Shown here one piece after another: positions 1 through 6,545 of a stretch of DNA of 13,699 nucleotides; position 1 is the first letter of the stretch; the number at the start of each line of letters is the position of its first letter. The position numbers were made by a program, and so were the translations under genes. The stretch spans positions 1-13,699 of the forward strand of contig JAHHRF010000046.1 in assembly GCA_020025955.1 (NCBI GenBank). The letters run 5' to 3'. The DNA comes from Sutterella sp. Its GTDB lineage: Bacteria > Pseudomonadota > Gammaproteobacteria > Burkholderiales > Burkholderiaceae_F. Under the pieces are notes generated by a model. That model searched no databases and had not been told where the DNA came from. It worked only from the letters and a program-made list of their open reading frames with translations.

Positions 1-300
1 AATGTCACCTTCTTAACCGGGCGCGTCGAAGACGTTTTACCCCAGCACCTCAAGACGGGCTTTGTGCCGACGGTCGCCATCATGGACCCTGCGTTTAAGG
101 GGGTAGAGAGCACCGTGCCCGAGACCTTGAGTCAAACGCCCTTAAAGCGCTTGGTGTACGTCTCGTGCAACCCCAAAACCTTTGCGCGCGATGCGAAAGC
201 CTTTGAGCGTTTAGGGTGGCGGCTCGACCGTTTAGGCGCCGTGGATTTGTTCCCCGGGGCCTTACATCTGGAGACCGTGGGACGTTTTGTCCGCGACTAA
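1..300 (+). CDS. rlmD: 23S rRNA (uracil-C5)-methyltransferase, RlmD-like, C-terminal part
   Basis: This is the last 99 codons of a gene that starts outside the window. The frame is open from base 1 and stops with TAA at 298-300. The fragment is the end of a class I SAM-dependent RNA m5U methyltransferase of the TrmA/RlmD family. Those enzymes methylate C5 of a uridine through a covalent cysteine intermediate. Visible motifs are DPAFKG (fragment residues 29-34, equivalent to DPxRxG), VYVSCNP (52-58) with the nucleophile Cys56, and the terminal LFPGALHLETV block with Glu91 as the expected general base. VYVSCNP followed by TFARD, and the DLFP..LHLE ending, look more like RlmD (U1939 of 23S rRNA) than TrmA. 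The N-terminal TRAM domain and any Fe-S cysteines are not in the window, so the paralogue call is an inference. The gene is convergent with the helicase gene. Confidence 0.78.
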   Translation, partial: NVTFLTGRVEDVLPQHLKTGFVPTVAIMDPAFKGVESTVPETLSQTPLKRLVYVSCNPKTFARDAKAFERLGWRLDRLGAVDLFPGALHLETVGRFVRD

Positions 301-303
301 AAG

Positions 304-332
304 AAAAGGGAGAGCACACGCTCTCCCTTCTT
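304..332. terminator. bidirectional intrinsic terminator between convergent genes
   Basis: A perfect 10-bp inverted repeat (AAGGGAGAGC, 306-315, with GCTCTCCCTT, 320-329) closes a 4-base loop. It lies 5 bases after the methyltransferase stop and 7 bases after the helicase stop on the other strand. The minus-strand read continues into TTTTCTTTTA, a good U-tract. The plus-strand read continues into CTT only, so termination should be stronger for the helicase operon. Confidence 0.8.
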
Positions 333-336
333 ACGA

Positions 337-2763
337 TTAGGCCCAACGCCAGCGGTCGTTGCGGGTGGGATCAATCAATTCATCCAAGGCTTGCTCCAAC
401 TCTCGCGTCTTGTAGCTATCAGGCAAAGCATCCATCAGCCCATACTTCATGATGCGGGGGTCGCAAATGGCAATCACCCCACGGTCGCGCTCCGAGCGAA
501 TTAAGCGCCCAGCGCCTTGCTTTAAGTGAATCTTGGCCTCTGGCACGGTGAGCTGCATGAAGCTACTCTTTTTCTCACGCTCCAAAGCATCACAACGCGC
601 CTTAAAGACGGGGTCCGATGGGTTCCCAAAGGGCAGACGATCAATCACCACCACGCGTAACGCTTCACCCTGCACGTCCACCCCTTCCCAAAAGCCCATG
701 GAGGCCACCAACACGGCGTTTTTATCCGCTCGGAAGGCTTGGATTAAGGTTTTCGCGGGCAAATCGTTTTGCTGGTACAAGGGATAGGTCTTCACGGACT
801 GGGCCATACATTCCGCCAAGGTTTCATGAATGACCGACACCCCTAAGTGCGAGGTGCAGAGCACAAAGACACCCCCTTGGGCGGCTTCGATTAAGGGCCA
901 GGCGACCTCACGCGCCACAAAGCGAAAGTGCGAGGTGGGATCGCGAAAGTCCGGCTTTTTCGCCTCTTTCGGTAAATAAATCAAACTCTGCGCCCAGTAA
1001 TCAAAGGGACTGGGCCACAAGGCGCGTACCGGATCCGTCAAGCCCAAACTCTTTTCAAAGTATTGGAAGCCTTCGACGTTAGCGGTGCTCGACGTTGATA
1101 ACGTGGCGCTCGTAAAGACCCAACCGCCGGAATCGTCTTCGCGCATCTGACGGAAAAAGGGCGCAACGGATAAGGGCGTCGTATTCAAACGAATCCCACG
1201 GTCCGTAATTTCAATCCAGCGCACCGCGTTAGGGGGCGGCTCCAAGCCAACACCACGCGTCTCAGGGGTATCACACGCCTGAAAGACGTCCTTTTGCCAG
1301 CTTTCCATGACGCTGGCCATTAGGTCGAGTGCTTCCCCCGACTGGGTCAATTCCAAGTCGTCGCCCATCACAAGGGCCAGCTTTTGCTTTGCCACCGTCA
1401 ATTGCGTCACGTAGTTGTCTGCGGCACGACGGGCTAAATACAAATTCGGTAACTTCGAAATATCCACGGGACGACCGTCGTCTTCTAAGTCTGCGACGCG
1501 CAAGGCCTCGCGGAACGTGTCCACGGCTTGTCCCACGTCACTCATCACCGTGCGCCATTCGCCCATGGCATCGGCGCGCACCGTGCCAATTCGCATCCAG
1601 ATGTTTTGGAGCAAAATCTGCACGCTTTGGGTGGAGAAGATTTCACCGAAGAAGTTCGTGGCGATATCGCGCAACTTATGGGCTTCGTCAAAGATGGTGA
1701 GCCCCACGCGAGGCAATAGTCCATCGATGTTGCCGCCCGCACGACGGCGTGTATCCACGGAACTCAAGTACAAGTGATGGTTCACCACAATCACGTCCGC
1801 TTCCAGGGCACGCTCTCGGGCTTTTTTCACAAAGCAGTTGTCCCACGAGGGGCACTGACGACCTAAACAGTTCTCTCGCGTACTCGTCACCTTGAGCCAA
1901 ATCGGATGATTGGTTTCAATCCCCGTGAATTCAGCACGGTCCCCCGTTTGGGTTTGGGTGGCAAAGGCTTTCAAGGACTCCAAAATTTCCATAGGGCGCG
2001 GCCCCTCGTCTTTGGCGTCATGGCGTTGGTTGCGTGCGTTGGAACTATCAAAGTCGATCGCCGTTTGGCTTTCTAACTGCGCTTGGGTGTCGTATTCCAC
2101 CGCTAAACGGTAGGGGCACAAATAGTTAGCACGCCCCTTTAAGACCGTCACGTCCGCATGCACCCCGAGGGCTTTGGCGAGTAACGGAATGTCTTTTTCA
2201 AAAATCTGATCTTGAAGCGTTTTCCCCGCGGTACTCACGATGGTTTTAATGCCCCCTAAAAGCGCAGGCACTAAATACGCAAAGGTTTTCCCCGTGCCCG
2301 TACCCGCTTCTGCGACAAAGGTACCGTGGTTCGTCATCACGTCTAACACGTGTTGAGCAAACGCCCCTTGAGCGTCACGCACGGCATAACCTGGCAACGC
2401 ACGCGCTAGCGCCCCCGTCGGCGAAAAGGCGTCTTCAATGCGCGCCTTTAAGAGTTTGGCGTCCACCCCCGCCTGATCCCAGACGTAATCCGCTTGAGCG
2501 GCTTCCGCTAAGCGTTGTGCGTCGAGCACGGGATCGGAAAAGAACTCCGCATCCTCAATGGGGGGCGCCGGATTAAAGCCCACACTCACGTCCACGAAGG
2601 GTTCCGTCTCGTCGAGGTCAAACGTCTCTACTAACGTCGCCAAGGCCTCGTCGTTTACGGTTGGTTCCGTCGACGGCGGCATGTCAAAGACGTCCAGGTC
2701 GTCGCCAAACCAGTCGGCGGCATCATCCAAGGAGTCAATGGGGGCTTTGGGGTCTCGGCTCAT
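337..2763 (-). CDS. yoaA: YoaA/DinG-family ATP-dependent Fe-S DNA helicase (XPD-like)
   Basis: 808-residue superfamily 2 helicase of the XPD/DinG type. Family members unwind DNA 5' to 3' using ATP and a 4Fe-4S cluster; E. coli YoaA works with the Pol III chi subunit in repair of stalled forks. Visible motifs: Walker A GTGTGKT (154-160, Lys159), four cysteines placed for the cluster (216, 299, 304, 310), DEAH box (359-362), SATLS (552-556), motif V GFWEGVDV (690-697) and motif VI QGAGRLIR (749-756) with the arginine finger. The blocks CLGRQCP, VVNHHL, TPLSV and PSPFDY are more like YoaA than DinG. The first ~100 residues are an acidic extension; E. coli YoaA is about 636 residues. The start ATG is 33 bases after the coiled-coil gene's stop, so the two are probably co-transcribed. 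The ribosome binding site is weak (GGAT, 9 bases upstream). Confidence 0.92.
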   Translation of the reverse strand: MSRDPKAPIDSLDDAADWFGDDLDVFDMPPSTEPTVNDEALATLVETFDLDETEPFVDVSVGFNPAPPIEDAEFFSDPVLDAQRLAEAAQADYVWDQAGVDAKLLKARIEDAFSPTGALARALPGYAVRDAQGAFAQHVLDVMTNHGTFVAEAGTGTGKTFAYLVPALLGGIKTIVSTAGKTLQDQIFEKDIPLLAKALGVHADVTVLKGRANYLCPYRLAVEYDTQAQLESQTAIDFDSSNARNQRHDAKDEGPRPMEILESLKAFATQTQTGDRAEFTGIETNHPIWLKVTSTRENCLGRQCPSWDNCFVKKARERALEADVIVVNHHLYLSSVDTRRRAGGNIDGLLPRVGLTIFDEAHKLRDIATNFFGEIFSTQSVQILLQNIWMRIGTVRADAMGEWRTVMSDVGQAVDTFREALRVADLEDDGRPVDISKLPNLYLARRAADNYVTQLTVAKQKLALVMGDDLELTQSGEALDLMASVMESWQKDVFQACDTPETRGVGLEPPPNAVRWIEITDRGIRLNTTPLSVAPFFRQMREDDSGGWVFTSATLSTSSTANVEGFQYFEKSLGLTDPVRALWPSPFDYWAQSLIYLPKEAKKPDFRDPTSHFRFVAREVAWPLIEAAQGGVFVLCTSHLGVSVIHETLAECMAQSVKTYPLYQQNDLPAKTLIQAFRADKNAVLVASMGFWEGVDVQGEALRVVVIDRLPFGNPSDPVFKARCDALEREKKSSFMQLTVPEAKIHLKQGAGRLIRSERDRGVIAICDPRIMKYGLMDALPDSYKTRELEQALDELIDPTRNDRWRWA

Positions 2764-2796
2764 CCGTTTAGGATCCAGAAAAAAGAAAGAAGGGGG

Positions 2797-3561
2797 TTAG
2801 AAATATTTACGCAGACCCGATTTCGAGTCTTTATTTTCGAGTTTTTCTTCGTAACGCTTCTGCGCGTCCAGGCGTTTAGCTTGTTGACGCTCGATTTCCG
2901 CTTGTTGGGCTTCTCGGCGCTCACGGCGGGCTTGCGCTTGCGCTTGGGCGTTAGCCTTGCGAGCTTGGGCTTCAGCCTGTTTACGAGCGTACAAAGCTTC
3001 GTTTTCGCGTTCTTTTTCAAGTCGCGCCGCCATTTCCTCAGGCGTTTCCGTCTTTACCACTTTGGGCTTGACGGGAAGCGGAATACTGGCGGGCTTGACT
3101 TCACGGGGCTTGAGTGCCACGCCGCCCGTCTTGTCTTTAACTTCACGCACCGTCACGGGGTGAGGGGCTTTTTGTTCGGTTTCACGCTTTTTTTGATTGG
3201 CCTTATAGCGCGCTTCACGTAACCATTCGTCTGCGGCAATACGCAAGCTATGCAATTCGCGCGAGCGGTCAAAGTAGGCTTTACGGTGTTTGTTGACACA
3301 CGCCTCAACGAAGAACGCTTCTAAGCACGCGGTTTTCGCGGCCTTATAGGCGTCATCCAAGCGATTGCGTTGCGCACGGGCTTCGTTTTTCACGTGGCGA
3401 GCCGTCTTTTCATCCTGAATGGCGCCCGGGGCCCCATAGGCGTCAAACAACGCGCGATCTAAAAAGGGCGCGGGCAAGTCGTCTGCGTGGGCAAGCGTCA
3501 GCCACCCCAGACTCAAAATTAACGTTAAACCCCGTACGAAACCCTGCATAACACCATCCAT
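2797..3561 (-). CDS. exported coiled-coil protein upstream of the helicase, function unknown
   Basis: 254 residues (250 if ATG at 3549 is used). The N-terminus is a typical Sec signal peptide: a basic start, a hydrophobic stretch (11-22) and an AHA|DD cleavage site near residue 26. The mature protein is highly charged and mostly helical. Residues 52-130 hold a CLEAFFVEAC block with two cysteines (79 and 88) that could form a disulfide. A Pro/Lys/Val-rich linker (131-170) follows, then a long Ala/Gln/Arg/Glu coiled coil (172-245). From memory, similar Cys-x8-Cys exported proteins occur in Burkholderiales; I know of no assigned function. It sits first in the apparent operon with the helicase. 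A terminator ends 6 bases before the first ATG, which has no Shine-Dalgarno sequence; ATG 3549 has only a weak GGAT ahead of it. The start is therefore uncertain. Confidence 0.72.
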   Translation of the reverse strand: MDGVMQGFVRGLTLILSLGWLTLAHADDLPAPFLDRALFDAYGAPGAIQDEKTARHVKNEARAQRNRLDDAYKAAKTACLEAFFVEACVNKHRKAYFDRSRELHSLRIAADEWLREARYKANQKKRETEQKAPHPVTVREVKDKTGGVALKPREVKPASIPLPVKPKVVKTETPEEMAARLEKERENEALYARKQAEAQARKANAQAQAQARRERREAQQAEIERQQAKRLDAQKRYEEKLENKDSKSGLRKYF

Positions 3562-3567
3562 TCAATG

Positions 3568-3619
3568 AAAAAAGGGAGCCCGATTGGCTTGGGGGTTTTC
3601 CCAAAACAACCAGACTCCC
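3568..3619 (-). terminator. intrinsic terminator after the nitroreductase, abutting the next start codon
   Basis: On the minus strand, GGGAGTCTGGTTG (3619-3607) pairs along all 13 positions with CAATCGGGCTCCC (3586-3574), including three G-U pairs. Six T residues follow (3573-3568). This is a textbook intrinsic terminator for the nitroreductase gene, whose stop is at 3676. Only 6 bases separate the T-tract from the first ATG of the coiled-coil gene, so it may also act as a leader attenuator for that operon. Confidence 0.8.
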
Positions 3620-3675
3620 GTCAAGTCTATCAAAACCCGTCCGCCTTCAGGGCTTAGGGCTTGATTTCGATACGT

Positions 3676-4326
3676 TTAGACACGGAAGAAAATTTCTTCT
3701 TTGGTCAAGCGCGACTTGGGACGTTCCCCATTGGTGTCACGCACCGGGTCGCGGTAGCCCAAGCTCACCATGGCGATGCTCTTTAAGCCCTTTTCTTTGA
3801 GGCCTAAGATTTCATCAACTTTGGCCGTATCCACCCCTTCCATGGCGGTGGCATTCACCCCCATGGCGGGCGCAACGGTAAGTAACACGCCCATGGCTAA
3901 GTAGGCTTGGCGCGTGGCCCATTCCGCAACGCCCGCGCGTTCTAACTGAAGGTTCGCAAAGTAGCGACGGGCCCCGTCGACCATCATCTTGATGTCTTCG
4001 GACTCAAAGCGACCGTCTTCCACTTCCTTTTCCAAGACGCGGGCGAGGTGGGCTTCATCGGCTTCGGTTTTCACCGTAAAGACAATGACGTCGCTCGCTA
4101 AACGGGCACGATCGAGGTTGAAGTCAGGAATGGCGGGCAAAAGCTTCGCCTTTTCTTCTTCCGTGGACGCGACAAAGTAGCGGGTCAACTGGGCGTTAAC
4201 CGACGTGGGCGAGAGGCGCAGCGCTTCTAAGAGTTCGTCTAAAACGTGTTCCGGCAAACGACGCGACGGGTCGTAGTGCTTGGTAGTAAAACGCGAGGCC
4301 ATTAAGGCTTTGGCAGAGAAGGTCAT
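3676..4326 (-). CDS. nfsB: NfsB-like oxygen-insensitive NAD(P)H nitroreductase
   Basis: FMN-dependent nitroreductase family, cytoplasmic and dimeric; E. coli NfsB reduces nitroaromatics and quinones with NAD(P)H. With the start chosen here the protein has 216 residues, against 217 for E. coli NfsB. Alignable features are the FMN-phosphate-binding start RFTTKHYD, the SPTSVNAQ block (NfsB SPSSTNSQ), VASTEEEKAKL, DGRFES, the AMEGVD segment (NfsB PIEGFD), LGLKEKG, and the C-terminal PKSRL. The proline and tryptophan of the usual QPW motif are missing (QLT here). Two ATGs lie close together at 4335 and 4326. The sequence GAAGG touches the first ATG directly but lies 9 bases before the second, so 4326 is chosen. 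The gene is divergent from mdh, and a terminator lies 57 bases after its stop. Confidence 0.87.
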   Translation of the reverse strand: MTFSAKALMASRFTTKHYDPSRRLPEHVLDELLEALRLSPTSVNAQLTRYFVASTEEEKAKLLPAIPDFNLDRARLASDVIVFTVKTEADEAHLARVLEKEVEDGRFESEDIKMMVDGARRYFANLQLERAGVAEWATRQAYLAMGVLLTVAPAMGVNATAMEGVDTAKVDEILGLKEKGLKSIAMVSLGYRDPVRDTNGERPKSRLTKEEIFFRV

Positions 4327-4364
4327 GGTGGGCATCCTTCAAAGAAAAGTAGTCGAGATGACTC

Positions 4365-4370
4365 ATTATG
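4365..4370 (-). promoter_or_regulatory. candidate -10 element of the nitroreductase gene
   Basis: CATAAT on the minus strand matches TATAAT at five of six positions and lies 38 bases upstream of the chosen start codon. No convincing -35 hexamer is seen 16-18 bases further upstream, so the call is tentative. Confidence 0.22.
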
Positions 4371-4604
4371 AACACAAGCCCGAATTGGGATTTTTCTTTA
4401 ATTGTAACGAAATATGTCGATTTATTTTTGTCTAAAAGGCAAAGAAAAACCCTGATATTTCAAGGAATTCTCTCACTCTCCTCTTCAAAATTTAAGTCGT
4501 CAATCGTGTTTCGCTAAGCGCTTTACCTTACGCCGAAAGTTGGGGATTTTGGGAGTGTTAGACACCGTCAATCGATCGTCAGGGCGTTAGCTATCCGTTT
4601 TCTT

Positions 4605-4633
4605 TCGTCAGGTTCTCTCACTTTCGATAGACT
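4605..4633 (+). promoter_or_regulatory. candidate sigma-70 promoter of mdh
   Basis: TCGTCA (4605-4610) and TAGACT (4628-4633) are separated by 17 bases. Each matches its consensus at four of six positions. Transcription would begin near 4640, giving a leader of about 30 bases. The mdh ribosome binding site AGGAA (4660-4664) lies 5 bases before the ATG. Confidence 0.3.
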
Positions 4634-4669
4634 TAACCCCACAACACCATTTTTCTTTCAGGAACCCTC

Positions 4670-5653
4670 ATGCCCTCCACCGCTCCTTTAGTGATTGCCG
4701 TCACTGGTCCCACTGGTCAAATTGGCTATGCCCTTCTCTTTCGTTTAGCGGCAGGCGCCTTAGGGACGCGACCCGTGCACTTGAAACTCTTGGTGCGTGA
4801 TACGCCCGAGAGCCTCAAGCGTGGCCAAGGGGTCGTGATGGAACTCACCGACTGTGCCTTTCCTTTATTAGAAAAGGTAAGCGTGCACACTGACGCTAAG
4901 GACGCCTTTAAAGACGCCCACGTCCTCTTTATGGTGGGCGCAGCACCGCGAACCGCCGGGATGACGCGCGCTGACCTGTTGAAAGCCAATGCGGCGCTTT
5001 TCAAAGCCCAGGGGGAAGCGTTAGACACGGTGGCACGCGACGACCTTCACGTGGTCGTGGTGGGAAATCCCTGCAACACCAATGCCTTGATTGTGGCCGA
5101 AGCCGCCCCGCGTTTGCGCCCCAATATCACCGCCTTAATGCGCTTGGACGAAAACCGCGCCCGTGCCCAAGTGGCGGAGCGTTTAGAGACGACGACGGCC
5201 CAACTCTCTCAGCTCACCGTCTGGGGAAACCATGCCGATACGATGGTGGTGGACGTCGATCACTTGCGTGTTGACGGGGCGGGGAAACGCGCGCGTCTGA
5301 CGGACGACTTCCTCACCGAAACGCTTAACCCCCGAGTCGCGAAGCGTGGGGGCGAAATCATTCAAGTGCGTGGAGCGAGTTCAGCAGCGTCGGCCGCATC
5401 GGCTGCGATCGACCATATGCGCGATTGGTTACTGGGCAATCCCTGGTGCACGATGGCGGTGCCCTCGACCGGGGCGTACGGCGTCCCCGAGGGGCTCGTC
5501 TTTGGGTTCCCGTGCCGTTGCGTGGGTGGGTCCTACGAAATCATTTCGGATCGCGCGCTTTCCGACCGCGTACAAGCGGGGTTGCTGAAAAACGTGGACG
5601 CGCTTCAAAAAGAGCGTGATGACGCCCTCGACTTTTTAAAGACCTTGGCGTAA
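4670..5653 (+). CDS. mdh: malate dehydrogenase (cytosolic-type, LDH/MDH superfamily)
   Basis: 327 residues, the usual length for the Thermus/Burkholderia-type enzyme that interconverts malate and oxaloacetate. The Rossmann glycine motif TGPTGQIGY is at 12-20. Substrate and catalytic residues are in place: Arg94 and Arg100 in the mobile loop (APRTAGMTR), Asn133 (VGNPCNTNA), Asp160 and Arg163 (MRLDENRA), and the catalytic histidine His188 (TVWGNHADTM). RGASSAASAA (234-243) and VPEGLVFGFP (272-281) are family signatures. After the second beta strand the protein reads LLVRDTPES. NAD-specific relatives have an acid there (LLEIP), so coenzyme preference may differ. The start is fixed by AGGAA five bases upstream and by homology. 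The gene appears monocistronic, with a terminator 18 bases after its stop. Confidence 0.94.
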   Translation: MPSTAPLVIAVTGPTGQIGYALLFRLAAGALGTRPVHLKLLVRDTPESLKRGQGVVMELTDCAFPLLEKVSVHTDAKDAFKDAHVLFMVGAAPRTAGMTRADLLKANAALFKAQGEALDTVARDDLHVVVVGNPCNTNALIVAEAAPRLRPNITALMRLDENRARAQVAERLETTTAQLSQLTVWGNHADTMVVDVDHLRVDGAGKRARLTDDFLTETLNPRVAKRGGEIIQVRGASSAASAASAAIDHMRDWLLGNPWCTMAVPSTGAYGVPEGLVFGFPCRCVGGSYEIISDRALSDRVQAGLLKNVDALQKERDDALDFLKTLA

Positions 5654-5670
5654 TCGATTGAACCTTTTCG

Positions 5671-5709
5671 AGGGTGGGTACCACGAAAGCAGTGGGCTCA
5701 CCCTTTTTT
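5671..5709 (+). terminator. intrinsic terminator of mdh
   Basis: AGGGTGGGTACCAC (5671-5684) folds against GTGGGCTCACCCT (5692-5704). There is one bulged A, two wobble pairs and a 7-base loop. The T-rich run ends at 5709. It lies 18 bases after the mdh stop codon. Confidence 0.75.
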
Positions 5710-5746
5710 CGACATCGAGAAGAAAGGGAAACGTGGGTGGGTACCA
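5672..5746 (+). repeat. 12-bp direct repeat GGGTGGGTACCA
   Basis: GGGTGGGTACCA occurs at 5672-5683, inside the mdh terminator stem, and again at 5735-5746, ahead of the PIN gene. The start-to-start distance is 63 bases. Chance or a small duplication are both possible; no function is evident. Confidence 0.5.
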
Positions 5747-5769
5747 TGATTCAAACCTTCAGGCTCTAT

Positions 5770-5775
5770 TACAAT
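5770..5775 (+). promoter_or_regulatory. candidate -10 element of the PIN gene
   Basis: TACAAT matches TATAAT at five of six positions and lies 42 bases before ATG 5818. No good -35 hexamer is visible. A start of transcription near 5782 would leave a pyrimidine-rich leader and would exclude the upstream in-frame starts. Confidence 0.3.
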
Positions 5776-5817
5776 AGAAAGCCTTTTCTTTGTTTCCCCT
5801 TTGTCCCCTTTTTTCTC

Positions 5818-6348
5818 ATGGCCTTATCCGACGACTTACGTGCCCGCCTTCAAGCGCTTTTTGATTCGTGTGACGCTGCTCCCCAAACGCTAGACGGCAC
5901 TGCTCCCCGCATCGTGGTCGATACCAACGTTTTGTTGGATCTCACCTATTGGGAGGATCCCGTGGCCGCGGGCTTAAAGGCGGCCATTGATGAGGGACGT
6001 TTCATCCCGGTGCTCTCCAGTGCCACCATGATGGAATGGGGGGATGTGTTGACGCGCCAAAATTTCCTGGGCGAGTCAGAGGACGCTGCCCAAACCATTG
6101 AAGCCACGATTCGTGGGTGGGTCAAACGGTTTGAATGGGTTCGTGTGACGGAGGCGGACGACGCACGCGTTCCGGTGCAATGTAAAGATCCCTTGGATCA
6201 GAAGTTTTTAGTCTTGGCGGTGGCGAGTCACGCACAAGCGCTCCTTACCAAAGACAAACTCGTTTTAAAGGCGGGGCGCCGCTTAAAAGCGATGGGTTGC
6301 ACCCCGTATACGCCCGCCGACTTTAACCGTAAGGTGTTAAACGCCTAA
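5818..6348 (+). CDS. solitary PIN-domain protein (putative ribonuclease, VapC-like fold)
   Basis: 176 residues with a PIN domain of the type often annotated as 'putative toxin-antitoxin system toxin component, PIN family'. PIN domains are Mg2+-dependent RNA nucleases. The expected acidic cluster is present: Asp35 in VVDTNVLLD, Glu73 in MMEWGDVL, Asp124 and Asp127 in CKDPLDQKF, and Asp146 in LLTKDKL. Residues 1-29 precede the domain. No small antitoxin gene lies upstream or downstream, so a toxin role is not supported by context; many Burkholderiales carry similar solitary copies. The frame is open upstream to GTG 5674 and ATG 5746. ATG 5818 is preferred because a candidate -10 lies between and the upstream part overlaps the mdh terminator. 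ATG 5818 has no Shine-Dalgarno sequence, while ATG 5746 has a weak GGTGGG, so the start is not certain. Confidence 0.8.
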   Translation: MALSDDLRARLQALFDSCDAAPQTLDGTAPRIVVDTNVLLDLTYWEDPVAAGLKAAIDEGRFIPVLSSATMMEWGDVLTRQNFLGESEDAAQTIEATIRGWVKRFEWVRVTEADDARVPVQCKDPLDQKFLVLAVASHAQALLTKDKLVLKAGRRLKAMGCTPYTPADFNRKVLNA

Positions 6349-6364
6349 GGCGTTTCATTACACC
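6333..6364. terminator. hairpin at the convergent ends of the PIN and small membrane genes
   Basis: AAACGCC (6339-6345) and GGCGTTT (6349-6355) form a perfect 7-bp stem with the PIN stop codon TAA as the loop. GGTGT (6333-6337) and ACACC (6360-6364) extend it outward with an internal bulge. Neither strand continues into a strong T-tract. It may be a weak bidirectional terminator or a 3'-end stabiliser. Confidence 0.4.
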
Positions 6365-6459
6365 AAGGTCTTCACCACCCCCACAACGGTCGTGATAACC
6401 CATACCGCCATAAAGAAAAACGCAAGATAAATTCCAAATCGCATTAACTTTCTCAACAT
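6358..6459 (-). CDS. 33-residue single-span membrane protein, unknown function
   Basis: A small open frame read from ATG (6459-6457) to TAA (6360-6358). The product starts MLRKLMRFGIYLAFFF and continues with MAVWVITTVVGVVKTLV. The basic N-terminus (Arg3, Lys4, Arg7), the ~21-residue hydrophobic helix (8-29) and Lys30 predict one membrane span with the N-terminus in the cytoplasm. A good Shine-Dalgarno AGGTG (6470-6466) lies 6 bases before the ATG. It is convergent with the PIN gene, 9 bases away, and divergent from the symporter gene across a ~370-base spacer. I do not recognise the sequence. Small subunits of oxidases and transporters look like this, but no partner is implied by position. 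The case rests on the ribosome binding site and the composition of the peptide. Confidence 0.55.
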   Translation of the reverse strand: MLRKLMRFGIYLAFFFMAVWVITTVVGVVKTLV

Positions 6460-6527
6460 CGTTTTCACCTAAGCAGAACAAATTAGTATTGGCGCTATTT
6501 TACTCTGCTTGACGGCTTCCCCTGTGA

Positions 6528-6545
6528 CTCTCCCAATTGGGAGAG
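6528..6545. promoter_or_regulatory. perfect 18-bp palindrome, possible operator
   Basis: CTCTCCCAATTGGGAGAG is fully self-complementary around the centre at 6536/6537. A perfect palindrome with no loop suits a dimeric DNA-binding protein better than an RNA hairpin. It lies ~70 bases upstream of the small membrane gene and ~290 bases upstream of the symporter gene. Half of it (TCCCAATTG) recurs at 6586-6594. Confidence 0.35.

Larger units (their letters stand above)
4327..4669. other. divergent intergenic region, nitroreductase / mdh
   Basis: This 343-base spacer must carry the promoters of both flanking genes. The part near the nitroreductase gene (4375-4470) is AT-rich. No credible gene is seen on either strand. 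Two short direct repeats occur: CGTCAATCG (4499-4507 and 4566-4574) and TTCTCTCACT (4468-4477 and 4613-4622). Neither forms an obvious operator. Confidence 0.5.

Noticed and set aside
2760..3020. 86-codon minus-strand frame overlapping the coiled-coil gene
   Set aside because: A frame-shifted reading of the Lys/Arg/Ala-rich coiled-coil region; low complexity without its own start signals.
3640..3690. Possible frameshift extending the nitroreductase C-terminus (SVSKRIEIKP in another frame)
   Set aside because: The protein already has the full NfsB length and the normal PKSRL-plus-10 ending, so no frameshift is needed.
5674..5817. Longer N-terminus for the PIN protein from GTG 5674 or ATG 5746
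   Set aside because: The added residues overlap the mdh terminator, have no similarity to PIN proteins, and lie upstream of a candidate -10. ATG 5746 does have a weak SD, so it is not fully excluded.
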